The notes below the pieces were generated by a model. The model saw only the letters and a list, made by a program, of their open reading frames with translations, did no database searches and had not been told where the DNA came from. From positions 59,491,468 to 59,555,467 of the forward strand of contig OZ023269.1 of the NCBI GenBank assembly GCA_964006375.1: a stretch of DNA of 64,000 nt, given 5' to 3'. Positions 23,401 to 34,342 of the stretch are shown piece by piece. The translations under genes and the position numbers were made by a program. Position 1 is the first letter of the stretch; each line of letters opens with the position of its first letter. The stretch is from Tillus elongatus. Lineage: Eukaryota > Arthropoda > Insecta > Coleoptera > Cleridae.

Positions 23401-23845
23401 AATTTCTTATCTCGACTGGTACAGTATTTTCTTAAATAACAACATTTCCGTTTGTTACTTTTGTTATTAGAGCTGGCTTTTTGTTCTGGGTTCTGTTTTA
23501 GGCGCGGTTTTTTTTGTGTACATGACTAATGATTCTTTAAAGGGATTTTCCGCGTTTTTATTTCTTGTTTCAGCAATTTTTTTGCTATTCATTTTTTCGG
23601 TTATTTGTTTATATAATATTTCTAATTTAACTTTGTGGTTATGCAGGTAATTAGCGATTAATTCGTGTTGTGCACTTACATCAAATACTTCCCTGCCTTT
23701 TGTATGACCCAGTAATAATTCAAATGGCGTTTTGTTGGTTTGTGAGTGAATGGTATTATTATATGCTTGGATGGCACAGTTTTTATGGGTGTTTTTGGTT
23801 CTTTTAACTTGATAATCCTAACCTGTTCAATTATTGTTGAGTGAA
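23400..23845 (-). pseudogene. EV-B integrase C-terminal fragment
   Basis: On the minus strand, about 23810-23580, the sequence reads A-Y-N-N-T-I-H-S..T-P-F-E-L-L-L-G, the region just after the catalytic glutamate in errantivirus integrases. A K/N-rich tail follows, running toward env. It is split from its upstream half at 24748 by a LINE with a 13-bp target duplication. Confidence 0.6.
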
Positions 23846-24747
23846 TAATATCCTACAGATGCTTTGTGGCACGACGTGGGGTGCATCGGCTACTACCCTT
23901 CGATGCTCGGCTTTGGGTCTCGTCTACAGCGCGGCGGAGTACGGTAGTACGGTGCCCCTGTATGGCTGAATAGCCATCATGTCGCTAAGATTGACACCCA
24001 ACTTAATAATACAATGCGAATCATCACGGGATGTATTAGGTAAACATCAACATCAACTGGCTCACAATACTCAGCAATATCCCTCCTCCAAGCCTCTGAC
24101 GACAGGAAGCATTGATTAGCCAATACAAGAAGATTGCTGGAAACGTACAATTGCCCATACATGACGACGCTGTCAGTGCAACCTCTCACAGACTGAGATC
24201 CCGCCAATCAGCGATTAGGCCGGCAGAAGAACTCTACGCCGAAAACTTCAACCTAAACAAAAAATGGACGAAGCAATGGATGGGATCAACACCCCCGGAC
24301 TTTCATGGGAATCTGCCAGCCAACAAAGAGCCCAATGGATTTGACCTCCCCCGACAAACTTGGAAGGCTGTGAACCGAATACGAACCGGCCATGGCAGAT
24401 GTGCTGACATGCTGTACAGATGGGAAAAGCTGCCGTCTGCCGAATGCGACTGTGTGGTCCCGCGCCAGACTGGTTCTCATATAGTGCAAGAATGTGAGTG
24501 GAGGGCATACGCGGGGAACATGGTGGATATGCTGACTTTGCCGCCGGGCGCAACCGACTGGATCGAGGGCTTGGACATAGCACTATGATATCTCTTAAAT
24601 AACCCATATATTGTTTGTTAGTCTTTAACATACTAGTAGCATACCTTTATGTGTGTAAGGTCGGTCTATATTTGATTTGTGTTTGTTTTAATATAAAGTT
24701 TTAGTTTTTTAAACCATGTGTACGCCATACGATAAATAAATAAATCA
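23846..24747 (+). mobile_element. 5'-truncated LINE in EV-B integrase
   Basis: A 0.9-kb insertion bracketed by the 13-bp direct repeat ATTGTTGAGTGAA (23833-23845 and 24748-24760). It has an AAATA-type 3' tail (24731-24746). It encodes the end of an RT protein on the plus strand: S-A-L-G-L-V-Y-S-A-A-E-Y near 23910, Q-L-N-N-T-M-R-I-I-T near 24000 (frames shift), then the open block 24112-24588. The two exact target repeats and the tail make this a textbook target-primed insertion. Confidence 0.9.
24112..24588 (+). pseudogene. RT C-terminal domain of the truncated LINE
   Basis: Open 158-codon stretch. It has N-R-I-R-T-G-H-G-R-C near residue 90 and a C-D-C-x8-H-I-V-x2-C finger near 124, a pattern usual at the C-terminus of Jockey-like LINE polymerases in arthropods. 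Upstream RT motifs are in other frames (23870-24040). The element is 5'-truncated and cannot be functional. The stop at 24586-24588 is probably the natural end, since the tail follows within 160 bp. Confidence 0.75.
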
Positions 24748-24896
24748 ATTGTTGAGTGAAATCTTTCAATGACACCGTTTGATTCCGGATTACGTGGTGT
24801 TATCAGATGATTATTTATTTTGTGAAGTTTTAGTAGATTCTGGAAGTGACCATTTACGAACTCAGTCTATAATTAGTATGTTAGATGTCCCTTAGT
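24748..24896 (-). pseudogene. EV-B integrase core fragment with the catalytic Glu
   Basis: On the minus strand this short block reads T-E-F-V-N-G-H-F, then I-T-P-R-N-P-E-S-N-G-V-I-E-R-F-H-S-T-I. The N-G-V-I-E-R motif carries the third catalytic acidic residue of integrases. A stop codon lies where the preceding conserved aspartate region should be. Both ends are cut by insertions (LINE on the left, RepX array on the right). Confidence 0.75.
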
Positions 24897-24985
24897 GCAT
24901 CATAAATTTAACTAAGCAAGGTGAAATTTCTGTCGCGTCTTTAGCGAATTTTTTTAAAAAAAAATTCGCTTATGGGGAGATCTGT

Positions 24986-24988
<3 letters not shown>

Positions 24989-25063
<75 letters not shown>
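24989..25063. repeat. (TA)n microsatellite
   Basis: About 37 TA units near the left end of the RepX array. Confidence 0.95.
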
Positions 25064-25066
<3 letters not shown>

Positions 25067-25665
25067 ACCGATAACTCAAAAAATAATGGACCGATCTTGA
25101 TAAAATTTGCAGAGTACCTTCCTTTTGCAAGTGGCTTGGATAAGTTCGTTAGCCAGGAAAATCGGACCCGGTTTTCCCGGAAAATTTTGTATTTTCTTTA
25201 TAAAAAAATTCGTATCTCCAGAAGTAACAAAGTAAGGTACACGTGTTTATATTATAAAGGGTGAACTCTGTACCAAAATTTAGGTCCCTATCTTTAAAGA
25301 CAAAGAAGTTATGGGCAGTTAAAGCAACAAATTTCGGAGTTTTCCTCAAAACGTCAAACTCGCAATTTTAAACGTCAAAATTGGCAATGTTTAGGCAAAG
25401 AATGTGTAACAAATACCGTGTGTGAAAAGAAAATGTTGCAAGAAGAGTGTTCTGCGAACCCTTAAGTTTCAGATTCAACCGTCATTGCCCTTCATTTTAC
25501 TAAAATATTTACAGAATATCCATTTCAAATAGACCCTTTCTCTGATGTTTTGACTGTCAGTTTAGTTAAGTTTGGTGGCTTTTTGGAGAGTTATTTGTAG
25601 GTTTAGTGAAGTTTATGGTTTAACGGTCTATAATTTTTTTTAGCTAATTATCGTAGAACAAATTT

Positions 25666-26700
25666 GTTAATGCATTTTTGCATTTTTTATCGAAATATGA
25701 TGCGTTTATAAGAACAAAATCTGGACGCAGTAAGTGCGTTTTGGTAGCGAATTTTTGGGTAAATTTGCAGATCAGCTCCCGAACGCTTTTCAAAAAACTG
25801 TTTTCAGAAACATGCCCCCATCCCACCTGGATCCACAAACCCCAAGAAAAATTTCTTGTTCACACCCACCAAGGAAGTTACGGGACCAGGAGTGAGTAGG
25901 GGTGCATAATTTTTTTTAGCTAAATTTAATAGAACAAATTCGTTAATGCAGTTTTGCATTTTTTTGTTTAAATATGATGCGTTTGTAATAAAAAAATCTG
26001 GACGCAGTAAGTGCGTTTTGGTAGCGAATTTTCGGTAAATTTGCAGTTTAGCTCCCGAACGCTTTTCAAAAAACTGTTTTCAGAAACTTGCCCCCATGCC
26101 CCCTGGATCCACAAACCCCAAGAAAAATTTTTTGTTCACACCCCCCAAGGAATTTACGGGACCAGGAGTGAGTAGGGGTGCATAATTTTTTTTAGCTAAA
26201 TTTCATGAAACAAATTCGTTAATGCATTTTTGCATTTTTTGTTTAAATATGATGCGTTTGTAAGAAAAAAATCTGGACGCAGTAAGTGTATTTTGGTAGC
26301 GAATTTTTGGTAAATTTGCAGTTTAACTCCCGAACGCTTTTCAAAAAACTGTTTTTAGAAACCTGCCTAGGCCCCCACCCCCCTGGATCCACAAACCCCA
26401 AGAAAAATTTCTTGTTCACACTCTCCAAGGAAGTTACGGGACCAGGAGTGAGTAGGAGTGTATAATTTTTTTTGGCTAATTTTGAAATATGATGCATTTG
26501 TAAGAAAAAAATCTGAACGCAGTAAGTGCGTTTTGGTAGCGAAATTTCGGTAAATTTGCAGTTTAGCTTCCGAACGTTTTTCAAAAAACTTTTTTCAGAA
26601 ACCTGCCTAGACCCTCCCCAGGATCCACAAACCCCAAGAAAAATTTCTTGTTCTTACCCCCAAGGAAGATACGGGACCAGGAGTGAGTAGGGGTGCTGAG
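25666..26700 (+). repeat. Tandem array of about four units, period near 276 bp
   Basis: The word 'aaatatgatg' recurs at about 25693, 25971, 26246 and 26486. The block 'ggatccacaaaccccaag' recurs in every unit, with 'gggaccaggagtgagtagg' closing each. The fourth unit lacks the leading 35 bp. Long open stretches on the minus strand here come from the repeat and have no recognised domain. Confidence 0.85.
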
Positions 26701-27393
26701 CGGGGTAGGTAGTAAAAAGGTAATATGAGCAGAAAATTCGAATAAAGCGGGCTTGAAAGTTGTCTTTTTCACATCTTGAAGCCATATCTCCCTTAAACCC
26801 TGCCTACCCCGCACACCACCCCTATTCACTCCCAGTCCCATAACTTCCTTGGGGGGTGTGAACAAGAAATTTTTCTTGTGGCTTGTGCATCCAGGTGGGG
26901 TCCTAGTAATGTTTCTGAAAACAATTTGTTGAAAAGCGTTCGGAAGCTAATCTGCAAATTTACTAAATTTTCATTAAATCCTTCAAAATTCAATAACTCA
27001 ATTTGCTATTAACGTTAGCTTTGTTGGATAGAAAACCAACATTTAAGTTTATTTTCGAAATTTTTTTGTACATTTTCAAACCATAAGTAATTTTGATAAA
27101 ATATAGTGCATTGTTTCTACCACATAGGCTATACCGGTAATCAGATTGATGCCTGCTAGCATTTGCTATTAAAAACATTTTTATGGAAATGCACTTCTTT
27201 AAACTTTAAAAAACGTTTATATATTTTCAAACAATATATTTATTTCAATGAAATATGGTACATTGTTTCTACTATATAGGCAACCAAGTTTGATGCCTGC
27301 TTTCATCAAAAAAATACATTTGCTATTAAAACTAGTTTAAAGAAAATTCGCTACCATAACGCACTTGCTGCGTCCAGAGATTTTTTACTTTTT

Positions 27394-28010
27394 ATTTCGT
27401 ATGCTTGGGCAGCTTTTGTAAAGGCATTTATTGCAGTTACAAAATACGTTCCTTCTTTAGAAGGAACGTATTTTGTTACCTTTACTTTAGTAAAGGTATC
27501 AAGGTGAATTGTCTGGTGTTTCTGTCACCATAATCCCTATTATGGTGACAGAAACACCAGATAATTCACCTTGATACTTGATTTAATAGGGTTTCTTTCA
27601 TATTTCGCGCTTTGGCAGATTTCGCAGTTATTTATAAAGTCGGTAATTCTTGTCTGCATATTAGGAAAGTAATAATGCCTCGTTATATTTTTATAGATCT
27701 CATTTATACCGCGATGGTTTGATTTGCTTTTATTATGTGCTTGGAGATATTTGTCTATTTTGCTATCATCCGTAAGTAAAGTTCTGCGCGTTGGACAGGA
27801 AATTAACTTAGGACCATTATCAAACAACTGGAAGTATATTTTGCAAAATTGTTGATAGGTTTCATTGTTGCCAAATTTATATAGTACGTTTTCTAAGCGG
27901 AAAAAATAGTTCTTTAATAAATTTTTAACTGACTCGTTGTTGTTTATCACTTGCATCAACTGGATTGTATGATTTTCGTCTTTAAGTGTATTGGGTAATT
28001 GTGGGGACAT
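27394..28010 (-). pseudogene. EV-B integrase N-terminal part (zinc finger and first Asp)
   Basis: Minus-strand open block 28010-27540. It carries the integrase HHCC finger: N-H-R-G-I-N-E-I-Y followed by C-E-I-C about 30 residues on. After a frame change, about 27500-27394 reads I-H-L-D-T-F, with the first catalytic aspartate, then A-F-T-K-A-A-Q-A-Y-E-I. Three near-perfect hairpins at 27439-27577 disrupt and seem to lengthen the region. The rest of the core lies at 24896-24748, beyond the RepX insertion. Confidence 0.7.
27439..27577. repeat. Cluster of three consecutive hairpins in EV-B integrase
   Basis: Hairpin 1: 18-bp perfect arms 27439-27456 and 27459-27476, loop TT. Hairpin 2: 10-bp perfect arms 27477-27486 and 27489-27498, loop TT. 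Hairpin 3: 37-bp arms 27496-27532 and 27541-27577 with one mismatch and an 8-nt loop. They sit inside integrase coding sequence and probably arose by local inverted duplication. Confidence 0.9.
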
Positions 28011-30340
28011 GTATACGCCTTTTATATAAAATTGTTCTTCAGTCTATCGAGTCCTAGGAAATTGGAATGGTGGTATCGGGTTCATGGGATACGTTACTAT
28101 GAATGATTTCTACATTTCTTTCGTTATAGTTATTTCTTTGACTTTCTTAGTTTGCAGGTGCCTCAGGGTTATTGTCTTCTTCCAGGAGTAATCCAAGAAC
28201 GAAATCGTAGTTTTTTTGCGTTCCTGGGTCTTCTATGTAAACTCTGTAGACGGTCCAGGTTGTACGTTTGGTTCGTCCTGTAATTCCTGTATATCTTCGT
28301 TATTCAAGTTAGGTAGTTCTTCATTTCCTGTATTGAGAAAAAACGAAATGTTCTCTTCGATGTTGTTTACCTGTAATCTGGATAAGGCATCAGCACTGGC
28401 GTTCTGTTTCCCTTTTCTGTAAACTCTCGTAATCATATTCCTCTAGTTTTGACCTCCACCTAATTAGTCTAGAGTTCGTGTTTTCTTTGATATTCATTAA
28501 CCAAAGTAGTGGTTTATGATATGTATACAAGGTGAATTTTGTGCCATATAGGTAGGGCCTGAAAGTTTCTACTGCTCAAACGATCGCTAATAATTATTTC
28601 TCTATAGTTGAGTACCTTTTTTCAGAGTCATTTAAATTCCTACTTGCGTAACAAATGGGTTTATCGGAACCTATTTTCCCTTGGGATAATGCGGCTCCTA
28701 TCGCTGCATTACTAGCGTCTGTGGACACTATAAGTGGTCTAGAAAAATCTGGGGACTGTAGAATTGGATGTTTTATAAGCTTCTTATAATAACCAAAAAT
28801 TCTTAAATAACTTTTAATCTCGCGTTTTGTTTTTGGTATAGGGTAGTTAGTTATTGCTCTAATTTTATCCGGGTTTGGCCTTACCTCTTCTGGCGTTATA
28901 ATGTGGCCTAAATATGCAACTTGTTTTTGTACGAATTCGCTTTTGTCTAGTTGAATTACTAATTTAGCAGCTCTCAATCTTCCAAGTACCTCTTTTAACG
29001 TATTTTCATGTTCCTGTAGCGATGTTAAGAAAATTATTATATCATCTAGATAAACAAAACATTTTTCGTTTTGGATACCTCTTAAAATATTAGTCATCAT
29101 TCGTTGGAACGACGCCGGCGCGTAACGCAACCCAAATGGCATTCTGTTAAGTTCAAAATGCCCATTTTTTCTTTGTCCGTTTCTTCCATCTCGATTTGAT
29201 GATACCCGCTAGCTAAGTCTAATGTTGTGTAATAATTGCTCCTGCCTAACTTATCTAAAATATCTGATATATTGGGGATGTGGAACTTATATTCGATTGG
29301 AAACTCGTTAAGTTTACGATAATCTATGACAAGTCGCCATTTTTGTTTTCCGCTAGCATCCATTTTCTTTGGGACTACCAGAACGGGAAAATTATTAGGC
29401 GATTTAGAAGGTCTAATTATATCACTATCTAAGAGTTTATTTATTTGCCTATCTATTTCTTGTTGGTGAAAGAATGGTAGCCTATATGGTTTAATAAAAA
29501 TCGGTTTTTCATTGCTAAGTCTATTATGGTGTCTTACAGTGTCTGTGGTACTTAATGGCTCACCGTCTACTTAATGGCTCACCGTCGATATAAAATATAT
29601 CTTTAAATTGGTTGCATAACGGGTGATCATTTTTTGCTCTTCTCAATTTAAGTGTCCAATTCTTAAGTTATCTTTTAAGTTATTAATTTGCTTTATTTCT
29701 AGATTTTTCATTTGGTCTTACTTAATGTATTGATTTCTTGATGTAAGCGCTCATATTCATTGAAAGGTTCCAATTCAAACGGGCTAGTGAATGTTACTTT
29801 GTATGCCTTATTGTAATTACTTCTAACTATGACTTTATTAAGTGAATCATTAATTTTGATTGAACATTCTGGAATTTCTACGTTTTTATTTATTTTAGTA
29901 TAGGGTAAAACACCTAGTTGACTACAACATCTTACAGGTATTGTACAAACGGACTCTTTCATCGGTTCTACTGTAATAGTATTTGCTTGAATTTGTTCTT
30001 CCGGAACTACAAGTTGTATTAAGGCTTTATCTGTTTTAATTACTTCCTGTAATATTGCTGCTAATTTACTTAGCAAGTCTGATCCTATTAATCAGTCATA
30101 TTTATCATTTACTTCAAAAATATAAAATTTGTGAACTAGATCTACATTAAAAATTTTTGGCAAGGGAATGACAGCAACCTGATTATGATAACTCGTACCA
30201 TGTGCCGTTTTAATTTAAAAATTTTCATGTTGCAAATGCGAATTGTAATATTGTTTTGCTGTTCTGGGTGAAATAAAGGACTTTATAGAGCCTGTATCTA
30301 TCATTAATTTTATGTTAAATTTCAGGGTAATTATGCACGG
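28010..30340 (-). pseudogene. pol: EV-B pol: protease, RT and RNase H remnants
   Basis: Minus strand. Protease: I-D-T-G-S near 30290-30276, its flap and C-terminus in block 30076-29708. RT: block 29363-29097 with R-L-V-I-D-Y-R-K-L-N and [10 protein letters not shown], then 29142-28594 with the V-Y-L-D-D-I-I-I-F active-site box near 29065 and V-A-Y-L-G-H-I-I. RNase H starts in D-A-S-N-A-A-I-G at the end of that block and continues in other frames to about 28430. The A-D-A-L-S-R-L linker before integrase is at about 28400. Key catalytic motifs are visible, but at least six frameshifts or stops separate the blocks. Confidence 0.75.
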
Positions 30341-30419
30341 AAGCTTAAGATCTAAAAAAATATTAATATGAATTATGTTTGATGGGAAGGCTCTGGATTT
30401 TATATCTCCGGGGAGTGGT

Positions 30420-31511
30420 CTAGGTGTTGCATCGGAAATTTAATTCGTGGCCTAATTCCGTATGATGTAGCTCTTCTGAGATGAAGTTTCGGTTAGGAAA
30501 GGGTTTGTTGTTAAATTGACATTTTTGTGTAACTGTTCTCATAGTTACATCATTGGCTGGTGTAAGGGTAGGTTGCGAATTTGGGGCTGTATTATATCTT
30601 TGAGAACTATTTGTTCTAAAATTACTAAAATTTTTAGGGAAATTGTTGCCAAAATTAGACTGAGGTTGGTTATTTTGAAAATTGCCTGTTCTGGGGCTGT
30701 TGAAATTTCTGCTGAAATTAGTGGTGATATTTGGCCGAGGTTGATTCATAAAATCGTTGCTAAAATTTCTTTGGGGGTTATTAGGAGAATAGTTATTAAA
30801 ATTCATTGAGGTGGTATTATTATTTTTATGCGAAAAATTCGTCGAAAAGGCATTTTGCATGATTTGGATTGGGCTTTTAAGGCTTTCTCTCAAAATTGTT
30901 ATAAAATTTGCCTAGGTAATTATAATTTTCCTCTTGAACAACTAAATTCATGGCTTCTTCTAGACTTGTGGGGTTTTTAATTTAACTGCCAAACCTAAGT
31001 TACCATTTAAATTTTGTAAAAAAGTTTGCAATGCAGCATCATCGTACAAGTTAGCTTTACATCTTTTATTTTCAGCCGTGTCATTTCCCAACCTAACTTT
31101 CATTTGCAATTCACTGCGTAAATGTTGTAGCCTAACACCAAAATCGTAATATGATTCGTTTCTGATAATAACAGCTGAATGTATGCCCCTAAAAACACAT
31201 TTATCGTCTCTGTGGTCCGAGAAATACTGTATAAGTAACTATTTTGTTCTAAGCCAGGTATTGGCATCTTCTCTACTACCTAGCGCGACCTTGTAATTTG
31301 GATAGAACTCTTCTAAATAAATTCAATAATTATTAGGGTTCCTAATATCTACGAATTGGACCAAAAATTATTCAGCCGAGTCAATAAATAGTGCTAAGGT
31401 ATTAGAATTGTCATCAAAAGTGGGAATGATATTAATAAAAAAATGTGAAGGAATGTTATTTTCAGCCGTAACTTCGTTTCTAATAGGACTACGGTCTCTA
31501 TCACTAAACAT
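30420..31511 (-). pseudogene. gag: EV-B gag pseudogene
   Basis: Minus-strand gag, start codon near 31510. The N-terminal region (31510-31250) resembles the EV-D Gag start around I-P-x-x-D-x-x-x-x-x-L-A-L-F-I-D. The capsid part (31200-30960) contains L-Q-T-F-L-Q-N-L-N-G-N-L-G-L-A as in EV-D. The C-terminal block 30893-30420 is an N/F/P-rich, low-complexity basic region with repeated N-F-x-N-N. Several in-frame stops are present. The leader and 5' LTR expected beyond 31511 are not found. Confidence 0.65.
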
Positions 31512-31800
31512 TAGTCTCGATCATAAATAATCACATCCAAATTTAAAATGAATTACTAAGCTAATGAGTAATATAATCGACAAAACAAAAAATATTTACC
31601 TTCTTAAAATTATAATCAGTAATTAAGCAGTGCATTACATAATTAACAAAAAAAATTATAGAGATAATTCACGGACTGACCACTCTATATGACCTATATC
31701 TTTCAAGTTCAGGTTTTAAATTTATTGTACATTGGAACAATTGTGTCACAAAATTCAGTAATCCATTGAACGATTTCACAACACGATAATCGAACACTAT
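31512..31800. other. EV-B leader remnant or unassigned
   Basis: About 290 bp without coding signal or a TGGCGC-type primer site. It may be the start of the EV-B leader, cut before the LTR. Confidence 0.3.
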
Positions 31801-32350
31801 CTATTATTGAGAGCTAAAATTAAAGACATCAAACCGATCGACTTAATACCACATTGTATCTGGACCTACAAATCTACAATACATAACACTGAAACCACAT
31901 TTCTAATTAATATTCAAAACCTCCATAGTATCAAATCAAAAATAGGAAATTGGACACAAGAAAAAAATCGATACATATCAGCGTACATTTAACGCAGGTA
32001 AGATATGAGTCATGTCCAAGTCCAAGTAAACATATATTAATGAACTCACCCATGCTAATACCTCCAGACCCTGAAAAGGGTTAGGGAAAACTTACGACAG
32101 GTATATGACGTAACACAATTACGTAACGACATAATCGAACAGACAAATACGGGTGACCTGAATGACAAAGACAAACAAGAGTTATTAAGTATGTTATCAG
32201 AATATCGAGATATACTTTTAAACAGAGACGAACCTTTAAAACACACTAAGGTAATCAAACATAAGTGCACACCTTCAGAACATTGTAAGAATCACCAAAG
32301 ACTTTTACAAACCAAATACCGCTTGTACAAATTCAAAATTAATTAAAGGA
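31801..32350 (+). pseudogene. Plus-strand errantivirus pol fragment
   Basis: At 32080-32340 the plus strand reads through N-L-R-Q-V-Y-D-V-T-Q-L-R-N-D then L-L-S-M-L-S-E-Y-R-D-I-L-L-N and K-H-T-K-V-I-K-H-K. This is the protease-to-RT linker seen before errantivirus RT. The preceding 61-codon block (31807-31992) is of uncertain identity. This lies in EV-A orientation, but its order relative to the EV-A integrase piece at 16472 is not simple, so it may be another copy. Confidence 0.5.
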
Positions 32351-33395
32351 CATTACGTAAGTAATGGGACACTGACAGATAATTATAATAAAAACATTAG
32401 AAAAAAAAGTAGCGAGTCAGAGGCTATTAATTAGAAATCAAAATCGATCCATATCATACAACCATCCACTTAATAACGACAATAAGAATATTCACATTAG
32501 ACAATACTAGTTAAACGTGATTGCATAAAGAGACACAAAAATCCGTCTTGTGAATCTTCAACCAATAAATTCTTAACTACAAAACTTGACAAACAACCCC
32601 GGTATAATTACACGGAGGATGGACTCAACGTACTGTAGGAACAACAGAGGAATTGAACACGCAAGCACAACCGTAGTCAAGACCTTGATGACGATACATA
32701 TAATATTACGAGACAATGAACTTGACAACCCATATTACCGACTCAAGTATCAGACTTATTTTTAATTAATTTTAATGTAAGTAGCATAAATAACATAACT
32801 TATAAGATCTTATTAATTAACACCAGTAGTAATAAAATAGATATCAACCAGAAATAATAATAACAGTAAATCGCACATAATAAATTGTTAACGATCAAAT
32901 TTTCAAATCAATTACGTAAAAGACGGAGAACGTATATATTGGGCGCTAGAGGTATTAAGGAAAGATCAAAACTTCTTTACTGTTAGGGGCAATGTCGGAA
33001 TTAAATCAAACTATACCCGGATTGACTCATAATCAGGGCACAATAGTAAAACGAATACATGAACTAGATAGAAGGTACAATTGGCGGCCTTAGGAACGCA
33101 CAATTGACACATTATCACCGGATAAAGCACTTGGAGTTATTGACACAGATAGGGAATTTACTAAATAACGTTCAGGATATAATACTAACAACCGACAATA
33201 CAATCACCTTTTCAAAATTATGAATATTCCAGACATCCATATTGAAACCCAAATTTATAATAAAAGAACTTACTAAGATACAAAATTATATAACCAAATC
33301 AAGATTAATAACTGATTTAAATCTATATGAAAAAATCTTTAAAATCAAAACCGTTCGAATTGACTTCAAAATTATATTTTAGTTAGAAATACAAA
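32351..33395 (+). pseudogene. Decayed plus-strand sequence with possible env remnant
   Basis: 32351-32900 shows no motif I can name. Near 32915-32960 the plus strand reads R-K-R-R-R followed by a short glycine-containing stretch. At 33100-33370 it reads H-L-E-L-L-T-Q-I-G-N-L-L-N-N-V-Q-D-I. Both are faintly like the cleavage site and coiled-coil part of errantivirus Env. This is an inference from a very worn sequence. Confidence 0.3.
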
Positions 33396-33647
33396 TTGTA
33401 TTTCTGCAAAGCTGATAATCCAACTGCCCTTAACAATCGAAATCCATCTAAAATCAAGTTAATCAAATTCCAAAAACCTATAAACAACTGTACACAAGAA
33501 ATAGTAAAAATTAATAAAAACAACCGTCTCGAGATATGGAACCAGTCAATAGATCATAATGGCACCAGAAGTACAGACGTCGGAGTAACAAGAAGGGACC
33601 ATTATAATTTAGGTGACAAAATTAATTACCCTTCAACCAAATTTCAA

Positions 33648-33848
33648 AAAATTGCCTACGTTGGCAGGTTGACCATCAAATTCTGGAATAGCCTTAAGAA
33701 ATAATTCCTTAAATTGGTCTGTCATGTTGCTACTATTACTATTTGCATTTAAATGATTTACTGTTACGATATTATCGCTAATGCTAATTGATTTTAATCT
33801 ATATTCAATATTCAATAAGCTTTGTGATTCGTCTTCTGAATCAGACAT
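33648..33848 (-). pseudogene. gag: EV-C gag, N-terminal fragment
   Basis: Starts at ATG 33848 on the minus strand. The 67 residues are clearly homologous to the EV-A gag start at 9675 (Y-R-L-x-S-I-S-I-S-D-N-I, then M-x-D-Q-F-x-E, then K-A-I-P-x-F-D-G). It breaks off after G-N-F-L-K at about 33650, where unrelated plus-strand sequence begins. Confidence 0.75.
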
Positions 33849-33874
33849 ACATTTATATCAATATACACATACAC

Positions 33875-33879
<5 letters not shown>

Positions 33880-33971
<92 letters not shown>
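33880..33971. repeat. (TA)n microsatellite
   Basis: About 46 TA units, 30 bp upstream of the EV-C gag start and abutting a LINE fragment on its other side. Confidence 0.95.
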
Positions 33972-33972
<1 letters not shown>

Positions 33973-34109
33973 TAAGCTCTAGTGAATGTAATGCAGAAAC
34001 ACTTATCAACATTCAGAGTCAGAAGATTGTCACCACACCACCAAGCAAAACGATTTAAGTCTTCCTGTAAAAGTAAAGCGTCCTGTCTGGAACAAACAAT
34101 CTGAAAATT
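33972..34109 (-). mobile_element. LINE RT fragment between two (TA)n tracts
   Basis: A 138-bp minus-strand fragment reads [14 protein letters not shown] then L-N-V-D-K-C, the segment just after the RT active site in Jockey/CR1-type LINEs. It is bounded exactly by (TA)n tracts on both sides within the EV-C leader. Confidence 0.65.
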
Positions 34110-34113
34110 TATA

Positions 34114-34178
<65 letters not shown>
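34110..34178. repeat. (TA)n microsatellite
   Basis: About 34 TA units with one phase slip near 34120, upstream of the LINE fragment. Confidence 0.95.
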
Positions 34179-34181
<3 letters not shown>

Positions 34182-34330
34182 TTGCAGGACAATTAAAAAT
34201 GGGATAGCAGTAAACAACCTACACTAATATGATGGTTTCTGCTCTAACTTGACTCTACTTGGCTCCAATTGGATATTGGGCGTCGACACGCTTAAAAATC
34301 GATATGCTTTCGGTTTTCTAACCAATCCTA

Positions 34331-34342
34331 CCGACTGCGCCA
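34331..34342 (-). promoter_or_regulatory. EV-C primer-binding site
   Basis: The minus strand reads TGGCGCAGTCGG and continues TAGGATTGG, matching the site type of the 17.6/297 errantivirus group. Confidence 0.8.

Larger units (their letters stand above)
24897..27393. mobile_element. RepX copy 2: composite repeat array inserted in EV-B integrase
   Basis: A 2.5-kb non-coding insertion between adjacent integrase segments. It contains a short palindrome (24943-24971), (TA)n at 24989-25063, a RepX body matching 2462-2905, then about four tandem units of roughly 240-278 bp (starting near 25666, 25942, 26218 and 26460), an inverted half unit (26820-26975) and the 6437-6830-like module ending near 27393. 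Ends share 'tagcgaattt' in inverted orientation. Each unit holds 'tctggacgcagtaagtgcg' or a variant, the same word that forms the module's TIR. Confidence 0.7.

Noticed and set aside
24943..24971. Short palindrome as a possible transcription terminator
   Set aside because: It is an A/T-loop palindrome at the edge of a eukaryotic repeat. Rho-independent termination does not apply.
26243..26865. Minus-strand frames of about 100 codons in the RepX array
   Set aside because: They recur with the tandem unit, drift in frame between units and show no domain, so they are repeat artefacts.
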